Source: Streptomyces radiopugnans
Lineage (GTDB): Bacteria; Actinomycetota; Actinomycetes; Streptomycetales; Streptomycetaceae
Direction of reading: 5' to 3'
NCBI RefSeq assembly: GCF_900110735.1
Contig: NZ_FOET01000017.1
Location: forward strand, 1 to 64,000
DNA length: 64,000 bases
Positions within the stretch are counted from its first letter, which is position 1, and every line of letters begins with the position of its first letter. A program made the translations under genes and the position numbers. The notes under the pieces were generated by a model. The model searched no databases and had not been told where the DNA came from. It saw only the letters and a list, made by a program, of their open reading frames with translations. Below are positions 27,041 to 35,983 of the stretch, in pieces.

Positions 27041-28285
27041 ATGCCCGAAGTACTCTTCAGCATCGACCAGTCCCGGTCGTTCTACGATCAGGCAGTCCCG
27101 CCGCACAACCGCTGGCACCCCGACATCCCGCCGGTGGCGACCGTTCGGCCCGGCACCGAGTTCCGCCTCGAATGCCGGGAGTGGTTCGACGGGACGGTTC
27201 ACAACGACGACTCCGCCAACGACATTCGCGACCTCGATCTCTCGATCGTCCATCCTCTGAGCGGACCGATCGCCGTCGAGGGCGCGCAGCCCGGTGACCT
27301 GCTGGTGGTGGACATCCTCGACATCGGTCCCGTCCCGCAGGAGACCGGGCCGGTCGCCGGCCAGGGCTGGGGCTACACGGGCATCTTCGCCAAGGCCAAC
27401 GGCGGCGGTTTCCTCACCGAGCACTTCCCGGACGCGTACAAGGCGATCTGGGACTTCCACGGGCAGATCGCGACCTCCCGCCACCTGCCCGGCGTGCGCT
27501 TCACCGGCATCACCCACCCAGGCCTCATCGGCACCGCCCCGTCGCACGACCTGCTCGGTCGGTGGAACGCCCGGGAGGCCGAACTCATCGCGACCGATCC
27601 CGACCGAGTGCCCCCGCTCGCGTTGCCGCCGGATCCGCAAGGGGCAATCCTCGGCATGCTGGAAGGCGACGCATTCGAACGCGCCGCACGGGAGGCGGCA
27701 CGAACCCAGCCGCCACGTGAGAACGGCGGCAACCAGGACATCAAGAACCTCACCCGCGGCGCCCGGATCTTCCTGCCGGTGTATGTCGAGGGTGGCAAAC
27801 TGTCCGCCGGTGACCTGCACTTCAGCCAGGGCGACGGCGAGATCACCTTCTGCGGCGCAATCGAGATGGGCGGCTACCTCGATCTCGGCGTCGACCTCAT
27901 CAAGGACGGCATGCAAGCCTATGGGGTGACGACGAACCCCGTGTTCTACCCCGGCAACGTCGAGCCGCGCTACAGCGAATTCCTCACTTTCGTCGGCATC
28001 TCCGTCGACGAAGACGGCCGCCAGCGCTACCTCGACTCACAGGTCGCCTATCGGCGGGCCTGCCTGAACGCGATCGAGTACCTGACCAAGTTCGGCTACT
28101 CACCCGAGCAGGCCTACCTGCTCCTCGGAGCCGCCCCGATCGAAGGCCGTTTCAGCGGCGTGGTCGACATCCCCAACTCCTGCGCCACGCTCTATCTGCC
28201 CACCGCCATCTTCGACTTCGACATCCGCCCGTCCGGCGACGGGCCACAGAGCGCCGATCGGGGAAGCTGCGCCCGCTCAAGCTAG
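27041..28285 (+). CDS. fmdA: formamidase / acetamidase FmdA
   Basis: A 414-aa protein starts at ATG 27041 with AAGGAG upstream. It covers the full FmdA_AmdA family: an N-terminal RFEL-like strand region, GDLLVVDILDIGPVPQETG, GVRFTGITHPGLIGTAPSHD, ARIFLPVYVEGGKLSAGDLH, FSQGDGEITFCGAIEMGG and IPNSCATLYLPTAIFDFDI. The enzyme is cytoplasmic and hydrolyses formamide (or short amides) to ammonia and formate; the conserved Glu and Asp of the HFxQGDGE motif are present. The stop TAG (28283-28285) is formed at the junction with an IS element, so the native C-terminal tail may be a few residues different. Whether it has any link to the nearby antimycin cluster is unknown. Confidence 0.9.
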   Translation: MPEVLFSIDQSRSFYDQAVPPHNRWHPDIPPVATVRPGTEFRLECREWFDGTVHNDDSANDIRDLDLSIVHPLSGPIAVEGAQPGDLLVVDILDIGPVPQETGPVAGQGWGYTGIFAKANGGGFLTEHFPDAYKAIWDFHGQIATSRHLPGVRFTGITHPGLIGTAPSHDLLGRWNAREAELIATDPDRVPPLALPPDPQGAILGMLEGDAFERAAREAARTQPPRENGGNQDIKNLTRGARIFLPVYVEGGKLSAGDLHFSQGDGEITFCGAIEMGGYLDLGVDLIKDGMQAYGVTTNPVFYPGNVEPRYSEFLTFVGISVDEDGRQRYLDSQVAYRRACLNAIEYLTKFGYSPEQAYLLLGAAPIEGRFSGVVDIPNSCATLYLPTAIFDFDIRPSGDGPQSADRGSCARSS

Positions 28286-29333
28286 CGAGCTCGTGCACGG
28301 TTGGCGGTGAGACGTCGAGCTGCTGATCGTTGATCATGGTCGTGTAGTGGGGAACACGTCTCGTGCAGCGATCACCAGCGACCGATGGATCACGGGCCTG
28401 CCGGCCGAGGTGATCGCTGAACTGGTCGCCGAGGTAGGCCCGTTGAGGCATGAGCGGCACCAGGCCAGGCTCACCTCCCGGCCGCAGAAGCGGGCGATCG
28501 GCGCCGGCGCGAGGCATCGGCTGGTGTTCGTCGACCGATTCCTGGCCACCCTTATGCATCTCCGGCACGCGACCACGCACGACGTGCCGGCCTGCTGGTT
28601 CGAGGTGGACCGCTTCACCATCACCCGCGCCGTCGGCGAAGTGCGGCCCCTGCTCGCCGAGCGAGGCTGCACCATCGCCCCCGGCGTGCGGCTGCGAACC
28701 CTCGCCGAGGTCATCGACCACCTCGGCGCCAGCGGGAAGTCAGGCATCATCGACGGCACCGAGGTCCCGGTCCACCGCCCGGCCGTCGGCCGCACGGACC
28801 GGGAGGCGTTCATCTCCGGCAAGACCAGGCAGAACGCCGTCAAGACCATGGTCGCACCGACGCCGGCGGCCGGATGCTGTTCCGCAGCCCGACCAGGCCG
28901 GGCAGCTGCGCGGACATCACCCACGCCCGCCAACTGGGGCTGGCCAAGCTCCTGGCCGACGGGCCGGCCGTGGAGACCCTCGCCGACGCCGGCTACCGGG
29001 GCCTGGGCGCGCAGACCGGCGGACGCGTGATCACACCACCACACCGAAAGTTCACGAAGAGCGCTCCCGACCGGTACGAGACGATGTACCAGCGGCAGCG
29101 CACAGCGCACTCCTCGCGGCGCATCCGGGTCGAGCACGGCATCGCCCACCTGAAGAACCGGCGCGCCCTGGCCCGCCACCTCGGCCGCCGCGAGCACATC
29201 AGCGACACCGTCCAGGCCGTCGCCGGCCTCCTCTCCCACCAGCAGACCATGGACCTGATCCGAGCACGGCAGAGGTAAGCGTCGGTCCAACCGAAGCCCA
29301 CGACGCCTCACCACCAACCGGGCACGAGCTCGT
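28285..29333. mobile_element. IS5-type element with TA target duplication
   Basis: Long terminal inverted repeats (28286-28317 and 29301-29332) agree at about 28 of 31 positions, with CGAGCTCGTGC at the tips. Both sides are flanked by TA (28283-28284, 29334-29335), the 2-bp duplication typical of the IS427 group. It is inserted at the very end of fmdA. Confidence 0.75.
28347..29278 (+). pseudogene. transposase of the 28.3-29.3 kb IS, frameshifted
   Basis: The first frame (28347 to about 28855) reads ITGLPAEVIAELVAEVGPLR, then TLAEVIDHLGASGKSGIIDG with the first Asp, and SGKTRQNAVKTMV. A missing base then moves the reading to the next frame, which continues MLFRSPTRPGSCADITHARQ, TLADAGYRGLG (second Asp) and RRIRVEHGIAHLKNRRALAR (Glu). 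One-base deletion near 28860; probably inactive. Confidence 0.75.
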
Positions 29334-29601
29334 TATCCAACCTTGCGTTCACAGGCTTTGGCGCGGGTTGGCGTCTTCGATCCGAAGGCCGGAGGGACGG
29401 AGGGGCGGACGTACGCTGTCGTAGGATCCAACCGATGAAGGTTGCGTTGCCCCCGGCATGAAGCCCCAGGTCAGCAAGGTCGGCCCCGCATCCGAACCGA
29501 TGGCCCGTTACTTAATTCCGGTGATGCCGTGGCAAATATTATCCACTGTTTACTTTTAATGCGATTTTTCCTGTTGCAGAGGATTGGAAGTGGGTTGAGA
29601 T

Positions 29602-30039
29602 TCAGTTCGCCTCGCAGGCAACACCGTCGTCATCCCGGTCGAGTTCGTCTCGGTAGCCGGGGTCGCCTGGCGTGAGCGGTCCCGGTGCCTCATCGCAGTT
29701 TTCGTAGTACACATCGGTGTCCGGGGCATCTCCGGGCGGTTCTTCCGGGATGTCCTCAGGTGCATCGGGGGGTGGAGCTGTTTCCGTCGCGGTGGATGTC
29801 ACCGTCTCGGTCGGCGGCTCCTGGGCCGGCTCCGTTGCAGTCTCCGTCTCCGTGACCGTGACGGTTGGCGTTTCGTCCGGCCCGGGGTCTGTGCCTTCGC
29901 CGGCCTCGATCAGGGCGCCGAGGGCCGCAAGAGCGACGACGGCTCCCGCTACCGCGAGTAGCGCGATCAGCCACGGGTTCCAGCGTCGCCGAGGGCCTTC
30001 AGGCTCCGGCCGCTGCCACCCGGCATTCTGGGAGGACAT
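29602..30039 (-). CDS. membrane-anchored Excalibur (calcium-binding) domain protein
   Basis: A 145-aa protein taken from ATG 30039. After a short cytoplasmic Pro/Arg-rich N terminus there is one transmembrane helix (WLIALLAVAGAVVALAALGA), then a Thr/Glu/Pro-rich extracellular linker, and a C-terminal Excalibur domain with DVYYENCDEAPG, GYRDELDRDDDGVACE. The DxDxDG-type acidic loop and the Cys pair are those of the family, which binds Ca2+ outside the cell and is often attached to nucleases or wall proteins. No enzymatic domain is present here. Confidence 0.85.
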   Translation of the reverse strand: MSSQNAGWQRPEPEGPRRRWNPWLIALLAVAGAVVALAALGALIEAGEGTDPGPDETPTVTVTETETATEPAQEPPTETVTSTATETAPPPDAPEDIPEEPPGDAPDTDVYYENCDEAPGPLTPGDPGYRDELDRDDDGVACEAN

Positions 30040-30225
30040 GATGGCCGCCTTGTGACGTATACGGTCAGGAACCTCCACCAGAGCACATCAGGCAAGTAAG
30101 CGCTCGATAGCGTTCACCCGTTTGGCTCTCCTTGGGTGTCGACCGGCCTTCGGGGGCCTCGGCCCCGGGTCCTGGACACACAAGACACTGGATCCTGAGG
30201 ATCTGAGAACGGACATCCCGTGGTC

Positions 30226-30345
30226 GTGAGCAACCATCCGTCGCAGTTCACGGCGGACGCGGTCGCGCTGTAACGGTCGTGGCCCGAGGCGACGATCCGG
30301 CAGGTCGCCGCCGATCTGGGGATCAGCCCCGAGACCCTGCGGAAC
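30226..30345 (+). pseudogene. IS3-type transposase OrfA relic
   Basis: About 40 codons read SNHPSQFTADAVAL, then an in-frame stop, then EATIRQVAADLGISPETLRN, the helix-turn-helix opening of IS3-family OrfA proteins. Nothing of OrfB follows. It marks the outer edge of the antimycin cluster. Confidence 0.5.
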
Positions 30346-30495
30346 AAGGAGGCTCCCTCGCGGCGCGAGCATCAGGGATCCAACATCACGGGAAACTCCA
30401 GGCGGCCGCTCCCCCTGCCTGGCGGCGCCCATCACCGCGGCCGGGCAAGGATTCAGGTCGCGCGGCCTGTTCGTCGAGTGCGGTGAGGGTGGTCG

Positions 30496-31344
30496 TCACG
30501 TCCGGGAGGCCTTTCGGCCGTCGCTGTCCGGGCGCCGCGCGCCGAAGGCGGCCGACATCTCCCCCAAGGTGTCGGCGACCGCACGGGCGCCGGGCGCGCC
30601 CGGTTCGATGAGCGTGTAGTGGCCCGTTCCGGGCAGCACGACGGTCTTCAGGTCACGGTGTACGGACGCATAGTCCGCGAACTGGGCGAGCGGGACCTCC
30701 TCGTCGGCGGCTCCGTGCAGCAGCACGGTGGGGACGCCGGTCGTGCCCGCGTCGCGCAGCAGGGTGAGGGGGTCGACCGACGGCATCCGCTGCTCGAACA
30801 GGTCCTCACCGCCGAGGAGTTGCAGGGCGGCGCCGTTGCTGAGGTCGTCGCGGCGGGTGGCGGCGAGGTCCGTGATCGGGGCGAGCGCCAGCACGGCGGT
30901 CGGCAGGCTGCGGGTGTGCCAACGTGAACCGGGGGGCAGCAGGCCGCGAGCCGCGCACCACAGAGCGAGGTGGCCGCCCGAGCAGTGCCCCGCCAGGACG
31001 TACGGCCGTCCCTGCGGCAGGGTGTCCACGATCCGCGCGATGTCGTCGAATGTCTCCGGGTAGCCGCCGGTGCCGCCGGACCGGCGGAAGCCCGGGAGCA
31101 GGACGTCGAAACCCCGCTGCGAGAGGTACGCCGCGAAGGGGGTCAGGTGCATCCGGTCGTAGCGCCAGTAGCCGCCGTGCAGCAGGATCACCAGCGGGGC
31201 GTCGGGATCTTCGGCGGGCCAGGCGTCGTAGACCTGGTGTGGGTGGTTCCCGTAGGAGCCGTGCACCGGTGCCAGCACCGGCCTCAGACTCAGGACCCGC
31301 TTCTCCTCCTCGGCCGCGAAGGCGGATACCGTCCTAGACGCCAC
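30496..31344 (-). CDS. antO: AntO, alpha/beta-hydrolase (kynurenine formamidase-like) linked to N-formylation
   Basis: A 282-aa alpha/beta-hydrolase. GTG 31344 is used, overlapping the antN stop by 11 bp. It has the formamidase-type oxyanion motif LVILLHGGYWRYDRM at ~60, a nucleophile elbow YVLAGHCSGGHLAL at ~135, an acidic residue in LHGAADEEVPL and a His in GTGHYTLIE. At the elbow the usual Ser of GHSAGG is Cys (codon TGC). AntO is the last gene of the antHIJKLMNO operon and is described as a lipase homologue assigned to N-formylation of 3-aminosalicylate in antimycin assembly. The resemblance to kynurenine formamidase fits a formyl group coming from N-formylkynurenine made by AntN, but that donor is inference here. 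Confidence 0.85.
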   Translation of the reverse strand: MASRTVSAFAAEEEKRVLSLRPVLAPVHGSYGNHPHQVYDAWPAEDPDAPLVILLHGGYWRYDRMHLTPFAAYLSQRGFDVLLPGFRRSGGTGGYPETFDDIARIVDTLPQGRPYVLAGHCSGGHLALWCAARGLLPPGSRWHTRSLPTAVLALAPITDLAATRRDDLSNGAALQLLGGEDLFEQRMPSVDPLTLLRDAGTTGVPTVLLHGAADEEVPLAQFADYASVHRDLKTVVLPGTGHYTLIEPGAPGARAVADTLGEMSAAFGARRPDSDGRKASRT

Positions 31345-32188
31345 CGCGTACCTCCCACAGTTCGGGAAAGATCGGGCGGGCCACGCGCCGCTCGAGCCAG
31401 GCGAGCCCGGTGGACCCGGCGCTGCCGCTCTTGGCACCCATGGCACGGCGTACGACCATGACGTGGTCGAAGCGCCAGCGTGCGAGGAGTTCGGCGATGT
31501 CGGTGAGCAGTTCGCCGAGGGCGAGCAGCGGGTCGTGCCGCGGGCCGGTGTAGACCTGCCGCCAGGCTTCGACCACGCCCGGATCGCAGTTGTGGGGTGT
31601 GGTCACGTCCCGGTCCCGGACGTGTCCGGGGATGGGCAGACCCTGCCGGTGCAGGAAGTACAGCACCTCGTCGTAGAGGGACGGTTCGCGGTAGGTCTCG
31701 CCGAGCGCCTCGTGGACCGCGGCGTCACCCTGGTGCAGGCGGAGCATTTCGGCGGACTTGTCGCCCAGAAGGAACTCCATGTGCCGGTACATGGCCGACT
31801 GGAAGCCGGACGCCTGGCCGAACGCGGCCCGGAAACCGTTGAACTGGGCGGGTGTCAGAGTGGCGATCGGTGCCCAGGACGCGTTGAGGGCGGTCAGGGC
31901 GCGGCGGCTGCGTACCAGCGCGTCCATGGCGGCGTCCAGGTCGTCCTTGGCGAAAGCAGTCCTCGCGGTGCGCCACTCGTGGACGATCAGGGTGAACCAC
32001 AACTCCATCACCTGGGTGGTGACGATGAAGCCCATCTCGTCCGGGGCGTCGGTGAGGGGGCGCTGCAGCGTGCTGAGGACGGACGCGCTCACGTAGATGT
32101 CGTAGGGGCTCGCACCCGGGAAGGGCCGGGTCAGCGGGTCGAGGTCGTCGGCGGTGGGTGGGGCGGGAGCCGTCGTGCTGTCGTTCAT
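31334..32188 (-). CDS. antN: AntN, tryptophan 2,3-dioxygenase
   Basis: A 284-aa haem dioxygenase. ATG 32188 follows GGAG. Family motifs are complete: an N-terminal WFTLIVHEWRTARTAF helix, the substrate loop FRAAFGQASGFQSAMYRHME and the haem-ligand helix WRFDHVMVVRRAMGAKSGSA (proximal His) with a Gly/Ser-rich loop after it. Its length matches bacterial tryptophan dioxygenases. It converts L-tryptophan to N-formyl-L-kynurenine in the cytosol, the first step toward the anthranilate starter of antimycin. It lies 101 bp after antM and overlaps antO. Confidence 0.92.
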   Translation of the reverse strand: MNDSTTAPAPPTADDLDPLTRPFPGASPYDIYVSASVLSTLQRPLTDAPDEMGFIVTTQVMELWFTLIVHEWRTARTAFAKDDLDAAMDALVRSRRALTALNASWAPIATLTPAQFNGFRAAFGQASGFQSAMYRHMEFLLGDKSAEMLRLHQGDAAVHEALGETYREPSLYDEVLYFLHRQGLPIPGHVRDRDVTTPHNCDPGVVEAWRQVYTGPRHDPLLALGELLTDIAELLARWRFDHVMVVRRAMGAKSGSAGSTGLAWLERRVARPIFPELWEVRGGV

Positions 32189-32289
32189 GGCATCTCCTAG
32201 TGCTGCCGTCGGCCGGGAGTGCGGCCGTGCGGCCAGGGCGGGGGCCACCGGTCGTGCGGCGCGGGGAAGCGGTGCCGCGAGCGGCTTTC

Positions 32290-33126
32290 TCAGACGCCGA
32301 GGTGGACGCCGCCGGAGGCGTCGATCCACTGGCCGGTCACCCAGCGGGCGTCGTCGCTCGCCACGAAGGACACCACGTCGGCGATGTCCGCGGGAGCGCC
32401 GAGCCGGCCGAACACGGAGGCGTCCGAGTACCTCCGGCGGATCTCCGGGATGTTCAGCGTGGGGTTGATCTCCGTCTCGGTGTAGCCGGGCGCGACGCTG
32501 TTCACGGTGATGCCCCGGGGGCCCAGCTCCTGCGCGAGGGACAGGGTGAGGTAGTCCAGGGCGGCCTTGGTCATGGTGTAGGCGACGATCGGGGGGAAGG
32601 CCACACGGGTGGCCACCGAGGAGACGTTCACGATCCTGCCGCCGTCGCGCAGCCGGTCCAGTCCGCGCTGGACGATGAAGAACGGCGCCTTGGTGTTGAC
32701 GGCGAACACCCGGTCGTAGTCCGCCTCGGTGACGTCCGCGATCCGGCGCGGGAGGGTGATGCCGGCGTTGTTGACGAGGACGTCCACGCCGGGCCGCGCG
32801 TCCTGCTCGGCCAGGGCCCGGTCGAAGGCCTCCCAGAGTGTGTCGGCATCGCCGGGTACGCCGAGTTCGGCATGGACGGGGAAGGCCCGGCCACCGTCGG
32901 CCTCGATCTCCTTGACCGTGCGCTCGGCCGCCGCCCGGTCGTGCCCGTAGTGGACCGCCACAAGGGCGCCCTCGCGGCCCAGGCGTCGGCTGATGGCCCG
33001 GCCGATGCCGCGGCTGCCTCCGGTGACCAGGGCAGTCCTGCCCTCGTGCCGCAGGGTGGTGGTCAACGTCTTCTCCTTCGGGTGAGTGGGGGTGGACCGG
33101 GGCGCGACGGGCGTGCGCCGGGTCAT
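32290..33126 (-). CDS. antM: AntM, standalone ketoreductase (SDR)
   Basis: A 278-aa short-chain dehydrogenase if begun at ATG 33126, which overlaps the antL stop (ATGA) like the other genes of this operon. A TTG at 33066 with a better GAAGGAG site would give 258 aa and remove a Pro/Thr-rich leader; either is possible. The NADP motif TALVTGGSRGIGRAI, NNAG (VLVNNAGITLP), catalytic Ser in VNVSSVATR and YxxxK in AYTMTKAALD are present. In the antimycin pathway AntM reduces the C8 ketone after or during chain release, giving the hydroxyl that AntB acylates. Confidence 0.88.
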   Translation of the reverse strand: MTRRTPVAPRSTPTHPKEKTLTTTLRHEGRTALVTGGSRGIGRAISRRLGREGALVAVHYGHDRAAAERTVKEIEADGGRAFPVHAELGVPGDADTLWEAFDRALAEQDARPGVDVLVNNAGITLPRRIADVTEADYDRVFAVNTKAPFFIVQRGLDRLRDGGRIVNVSSVATRVAFPPIVAYTMTKAALDYLTLSLAQELGPRGITVNSVAPGYTETEINPTLNIPEIRRRYSDASVFGRLGAPADIADVVSFVASDDARWVTGQWIDASGGVHLGV

Positions 33127-34319
33127 GCGTCGAAGTCGAGGGTGAGCTCGGTGCCGAGCGGCCGGGCCCGGCACACGAGCGTGTAGCCCGCGGCCAGCTC
33201 CTCGGCGTGGAGGGCGTACTGGGGGCCTGCCGTCACCCGGCCGGACAGGACCCGGGCCCGGCAGCTGCCGCACACCCCTTCACGGCAGGCGTGGGGCACA
33301 TCGGGGTGGGTGCGCAGCAGCGCGTCCAGGATCGAGGCGTCCTCGGGCCCGGCGGTTGCCAGGCAGCGGTGACCGCCGAGCAGCGCGGTGACGCGAGTGC
33401 GGCGCGAGGCGGCCGTCTGGCGGGGCGGCGCGCTCCTCGGCGGCGTGTCCGCGGGAGTGAACAGCTCCGAGCGGATCCGGGTCGGGTCGGCGCCCCACGC
33501 CGTGAGCGCCCGGCGCACCGCGACGACCATGCCGGCCGGGCCGCACAGGGCGAACGCGGTGCCGGGGCCGGGGTGGGCGTCGACCGCGGTGAGCAGGCGC
33601 GGCAGCTTCGCGTCGTCGATCCGCCCACCCGACAGCCCGCTGCCGTGCTCCTCCTGGGTGAGGACGTACAGGACGGTGAAGCGGTCGACGAACGAGTCCT
33701 TCAGGTGGGACAGTTCGTCGGCGAGCAGGGCGTCGGCGGCCGTCGGGACCGAGTGGATCAGGGAGACGCGGCAGGCGGGGTCCTCGCGCAGTGCCGCGGC
33801 GGCCATGGCGGCGAGCGGTGTGATGCCGGAGCCGCCCGCGATCAGGACATGATGGCCGCCGGACCGCCCGGGCAGGGCGAAAGTGCCCGTGGGCGGGGAA
33901 AGCTCCAGGATGTCACCCGGCGACAGGCTGGTGACGGCGTGGGCACCGAAGCCGTCGGGGGCGCCGCGGCGGATCACCAGGCGCAGCGCGGCCGGGTCGG
34001 CCGGCGGGGGGCAGACCGAGTAACTGCGGCGCAGTTCCGCACCGGCACGGCGGTGCCGGAGGACGACGTGCTCACCGGGCCGGTGGGTGAAGACGTCGCG
34101 CAGGGCTTCGGGTACCTCGAGGGTGACCGCGACCGCGTCCCCGGTGAGGTGCTGGACCCCGACGACCGCGAGTCGGTGCCAGCCGGTACGCCGGCCTGTG
34201 GTCCGGGGCCGGTCGGGAAGTTCCGGGCGGGAGGCTGTGGGCGTGGCGGCGGGGGTGGCGCCGGTCGCGGCGGCAGCGTCGGGACCTGCGGTGGCGGGGG
34301 TGTTCACGGTCGGCCTCAT
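33123..34319 (-). CDS. antL: AntL, PaaE-like ferredoxin reductase of the aryl-S-carrier oxygenase
   Basis: A 398-aa protein. ATG 34319 overlaps the antK stop by four bases. The first ~50 residues are Ala/Thr/Pro-rich. It then has a flavin-binding barrel with ELRRSYSVCPPP, an NAD(P) domain with HHVLIAGGSGITPLAAMAAA, and a C-terminal plant-type [2Fe-2S] ferredoxin domain with CREGVCGSCRARV and a final Cys in TLVCRARPLG (four cluster ligands). It passes electrons from NAD(P)H to the di-iron oxygenase AntH/J, as PaaE does for PaaAC. Confidence 0.9.
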   Translation of the reverse strand: MRPTVNTPATAGPDAAAATGATPAATPTASRPELPDRPRTTGRRTGWHRLAVVGVQHLTGDAVAVTLEVPEALRDVFTHRPGEHVVLRHRRAGAELRRSYSVCPPPADPAALRLVIRRGAPDGFGAHAVTSLSPGDILELSPPTGTFALPGRSGGHHVLIAGGSGITPLAAMAAAALREDPACRVSLIHSVPTAADALLADELSHLKDSFVDRFTVLYVLTQEEHGSGLSGGRIDDAKLPRLLTAVDAHPGPGTAFALCGPAGMVVAVRRALTAWGADPTRIRSELFTPADTPPRSAPPRQTAASRRTRVTALLGGHRCLATAGPEDASILDALLRTHPDVPHACREGVCGSCRARVLSGRVTAGPQYALHAEELAAGYTLVCRARPLGTELTLDFDA

Positions 34320-34894
34320 AGCGCGCTCAGGTGGGGGAACAGCTCGTGGCATGCCGTGCACCGCAGCACGGACTGGCAGCGGGCCGGTCCGAAGGGACTG
34401 TGCCGCCGGGTGGCGCGGGAGCCGCAGTGCGGGCAGGGCACCGCGGCCAGTGCGACGGGGACCGGACCGTTCGCCTTCGCCGGCGCAGGTACGGGCGGGG
34501 CGATGCCGTGGGCGGCGAGCTTCTCCCGGCCGGCCGCCGTGATGCGGTCCGCCGTCCACGGCGGGGACAGCACCTGCCGGACCCGCCCCCCGGGGTGGCC
34601 GCTCGCGGCGAGGACGTCCCGGATCGCGGAGACGATGGCGGGCAGTGCCGGACAGCCCAGATAGGTCGGGGTGATCTCCACCTCGAGCACTCCGTCGGCG
34701 GCCGGGGCGACGGAGCGGACCACGCCGAGGTCGCCGAGGCCGATCATCGGCAGCTCCGGATCGGGCAGTGCCTCCACCAGGGCCCGGACCTCCGCCACCG
34801 CGCGGGCGGGGCGCAGGGGTACGACGGGGCGTGGCGCCGGGGGCTTCGACCGGGGTGGCGCCGACCGCGCCACCGGGGGGATCGTGCCGTTCAC
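34316..34894 (-). CDS. antK: AntK, PaaD-like iron-sulfur/metal-site assembly protein
   Basis: A 192-aa protein from GTG 34894, overlapping antJ (GTGA). The DUF59/PaaD core reads VEALPDPELPMIGLGDLGVV, TPTYLGCPALPAI and QVLSPPWTADRITAAGREKL. The C-terminal ~45 residues carry a zinc-ribbon pattern CPHCGSRA...CTACHELF. PaaD proteins support maturation of the oxygenase cofactor rather than catalysis. The N-terminal 30 residues are Pro/Arg-rich. Confidence 0.88.
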   Translation of the reverse strand: MNGTIPPVARSAPPRSKPPAPRPVVPLRPARAVAEVRALVEALPDPELPMIGLGDLGVVRSVAPAADGVLEVEITPTYLGCPALPAIVSAIRDVLAASGHPGGRVRQVLSPPWTADRITAAGREKLAAHGIAPPVPAPAKANGPVPVALAAVPCPHCGSRATRRHSPFGPARCQSVLRCTACHELFPHLSAL

Positions 34895-35688
34895 CAGCGG
34901 CCTCCCGGGAACTGGCGATACACCGACTGCATCTCGGCGATCAGCGGGCCGAACTCCTCGGTGTGCAGGCCCACCCGCCCGCCCCGGGCCTGCCAGCGCG
35001 GGGTCGGCACGGTCAGACCCGCGCGGGTCACGACCTCACTCACACGTCGCTCCCACACCGAGTGCAGCGGGGCCGGCGAGGGCACCGTGCCCGCCTCCAC
35101 GAGGTGGTCCACCACCTCGTCCTCGTCGAACAGTTCGGCGGTGTAGGGCCATATCCGCTCCAGGCCCCGTTGCATACGGCGGGAGCTCTCGGGGGTGCCG
35201 AGCCCCAGCCGCAGCGTCCAGTTGTCGGCGTGCATCCGGTGGAAGGCCACCTCCCTGGCGGCCCGCTCCCCGAACGCGGCCAGCCGGACGTCCGCACAGC
35301 CGGCCAGGGCCTCGTAGTACAGGACCGCGTAATGGGTGTAGGCCAGTTGGCGGGAGACGGTCACCGCGAAGTCCCCGCCGGGCAGCTCGGACAGCAGGGT
35401 GTTGGTGAACTCCCGGTCGGAGCGGGTGAAGGCGAACTCGTCCTCGGAGCGTCCGGTGCCGTCGACGTGCCCGCTGAGGGTGAACAGCGTGCGGGCGTGG
35501 CCGATCAGGTCGAGGGCGATGTTGGACAGGGCCATGTCCTCCTCGATGGTCGGCGCCCGCGTGATCCACTGGCACAGCCGCTGCCCGAGGACGAGGGCGT
35601 CGTCGCCCAGACGCAGCAGGTGCACGGCGAGGTGGGCGTCGGCCCGGACGGCTTCGGTGGGCGGAGCCGGGTCAGTCGAGGTGGTCAC
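34891..35688 (-). CDS. antJ: AntJ, PaaC-like structural subunit of the oxygenase
   Basis: A 265-aa all-helical protein from GTG 35688 overlapping antI by 17 bp. It has the PaaC motifs RLGDDALVLGQRLCQWITRA, LSNIALDLIGHARTLF and AFHRMHADNWTLRLGLGT-like helix (EVAFHRMHADNWTLRLG). PaaC subunits have a ferritin-like fold without an active di-iron centre and stabilise PaaA. Here it should pair with AntH. Confidence 0.9.
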   Translation of the reverse strand: MTTSTDPAPPTEAVRADAHLAVHLLRLGDDALVLGQRLCQWITRAPTIEEDMALSNIALDLIGHARTLFTLSGHVDGTGRSEDEFAFTRSDREFTNTLLSELPGGDFAVTVSRQLAYTHYAVLYYEALAGCADVRLAAFGERAAREVAFHRMHADNWTLRLGLGTPESSRRMQRGLERIWPYTAELFDEDEVVDHLVEAGTVPSPAPLHSVWERRVSEVVTRAGLTVPTPRWQARGGRVGLHTEEFGPLIAEMQSVYRQFPGGRW

Positions 35689-35983
35689 CGTCGGGCCCTT
35701 TCTCGGTCAGCGGCGCGAAGTGCTCCGGATACCGGTAGGGCTTGTGGCGGGCTCCCGTGAAGAACGGGTCGCGTTCGTCCGGGGACACCGCGTGCACGGC
35801 GTCCGAGCGAACCACCCACAGCGACAGCGGGTCGCCACGCCGGGTGTACAGGTCACGGGCCCGCAGCAGGGCCGTGTCGGCGTCGGCGGCGCGTACGGAC
35901 CCCACATGCTGGTGGGCGAGGCCCCGGCGAGGCCTGAGGAAGACCTCCCAGGACGCCGGAGCACCCTCCCGCTGCCGGCTCAT
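35672..35983 (-). CDS. antI: AntI, PaaB-like small subunit
   Basis: A 103-aa protein from ATG 35983, overlapping the antH stop (ATGA). The PaaB pattern is clear: WEVFLRPRRGLAHQHVGSVR, ADADTALLRARDLYTRRGD, SLWVVRSDAV and DPFFTGARHKPYRYPEHF. PaaB bridges heterodimers of the PaaAC oxygenase and is needed for activity. Confidence 0.9.
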   Translation of the reverse strand: MSRQREGAPASWEVFLRPRRGLAHQHVGSVRAADADTALLRARDLYTRRGDPLSLWVVRSDAVHAVSPDERDPFFTGARHKPYRYPEHFAPLTEKGPDGDHLD

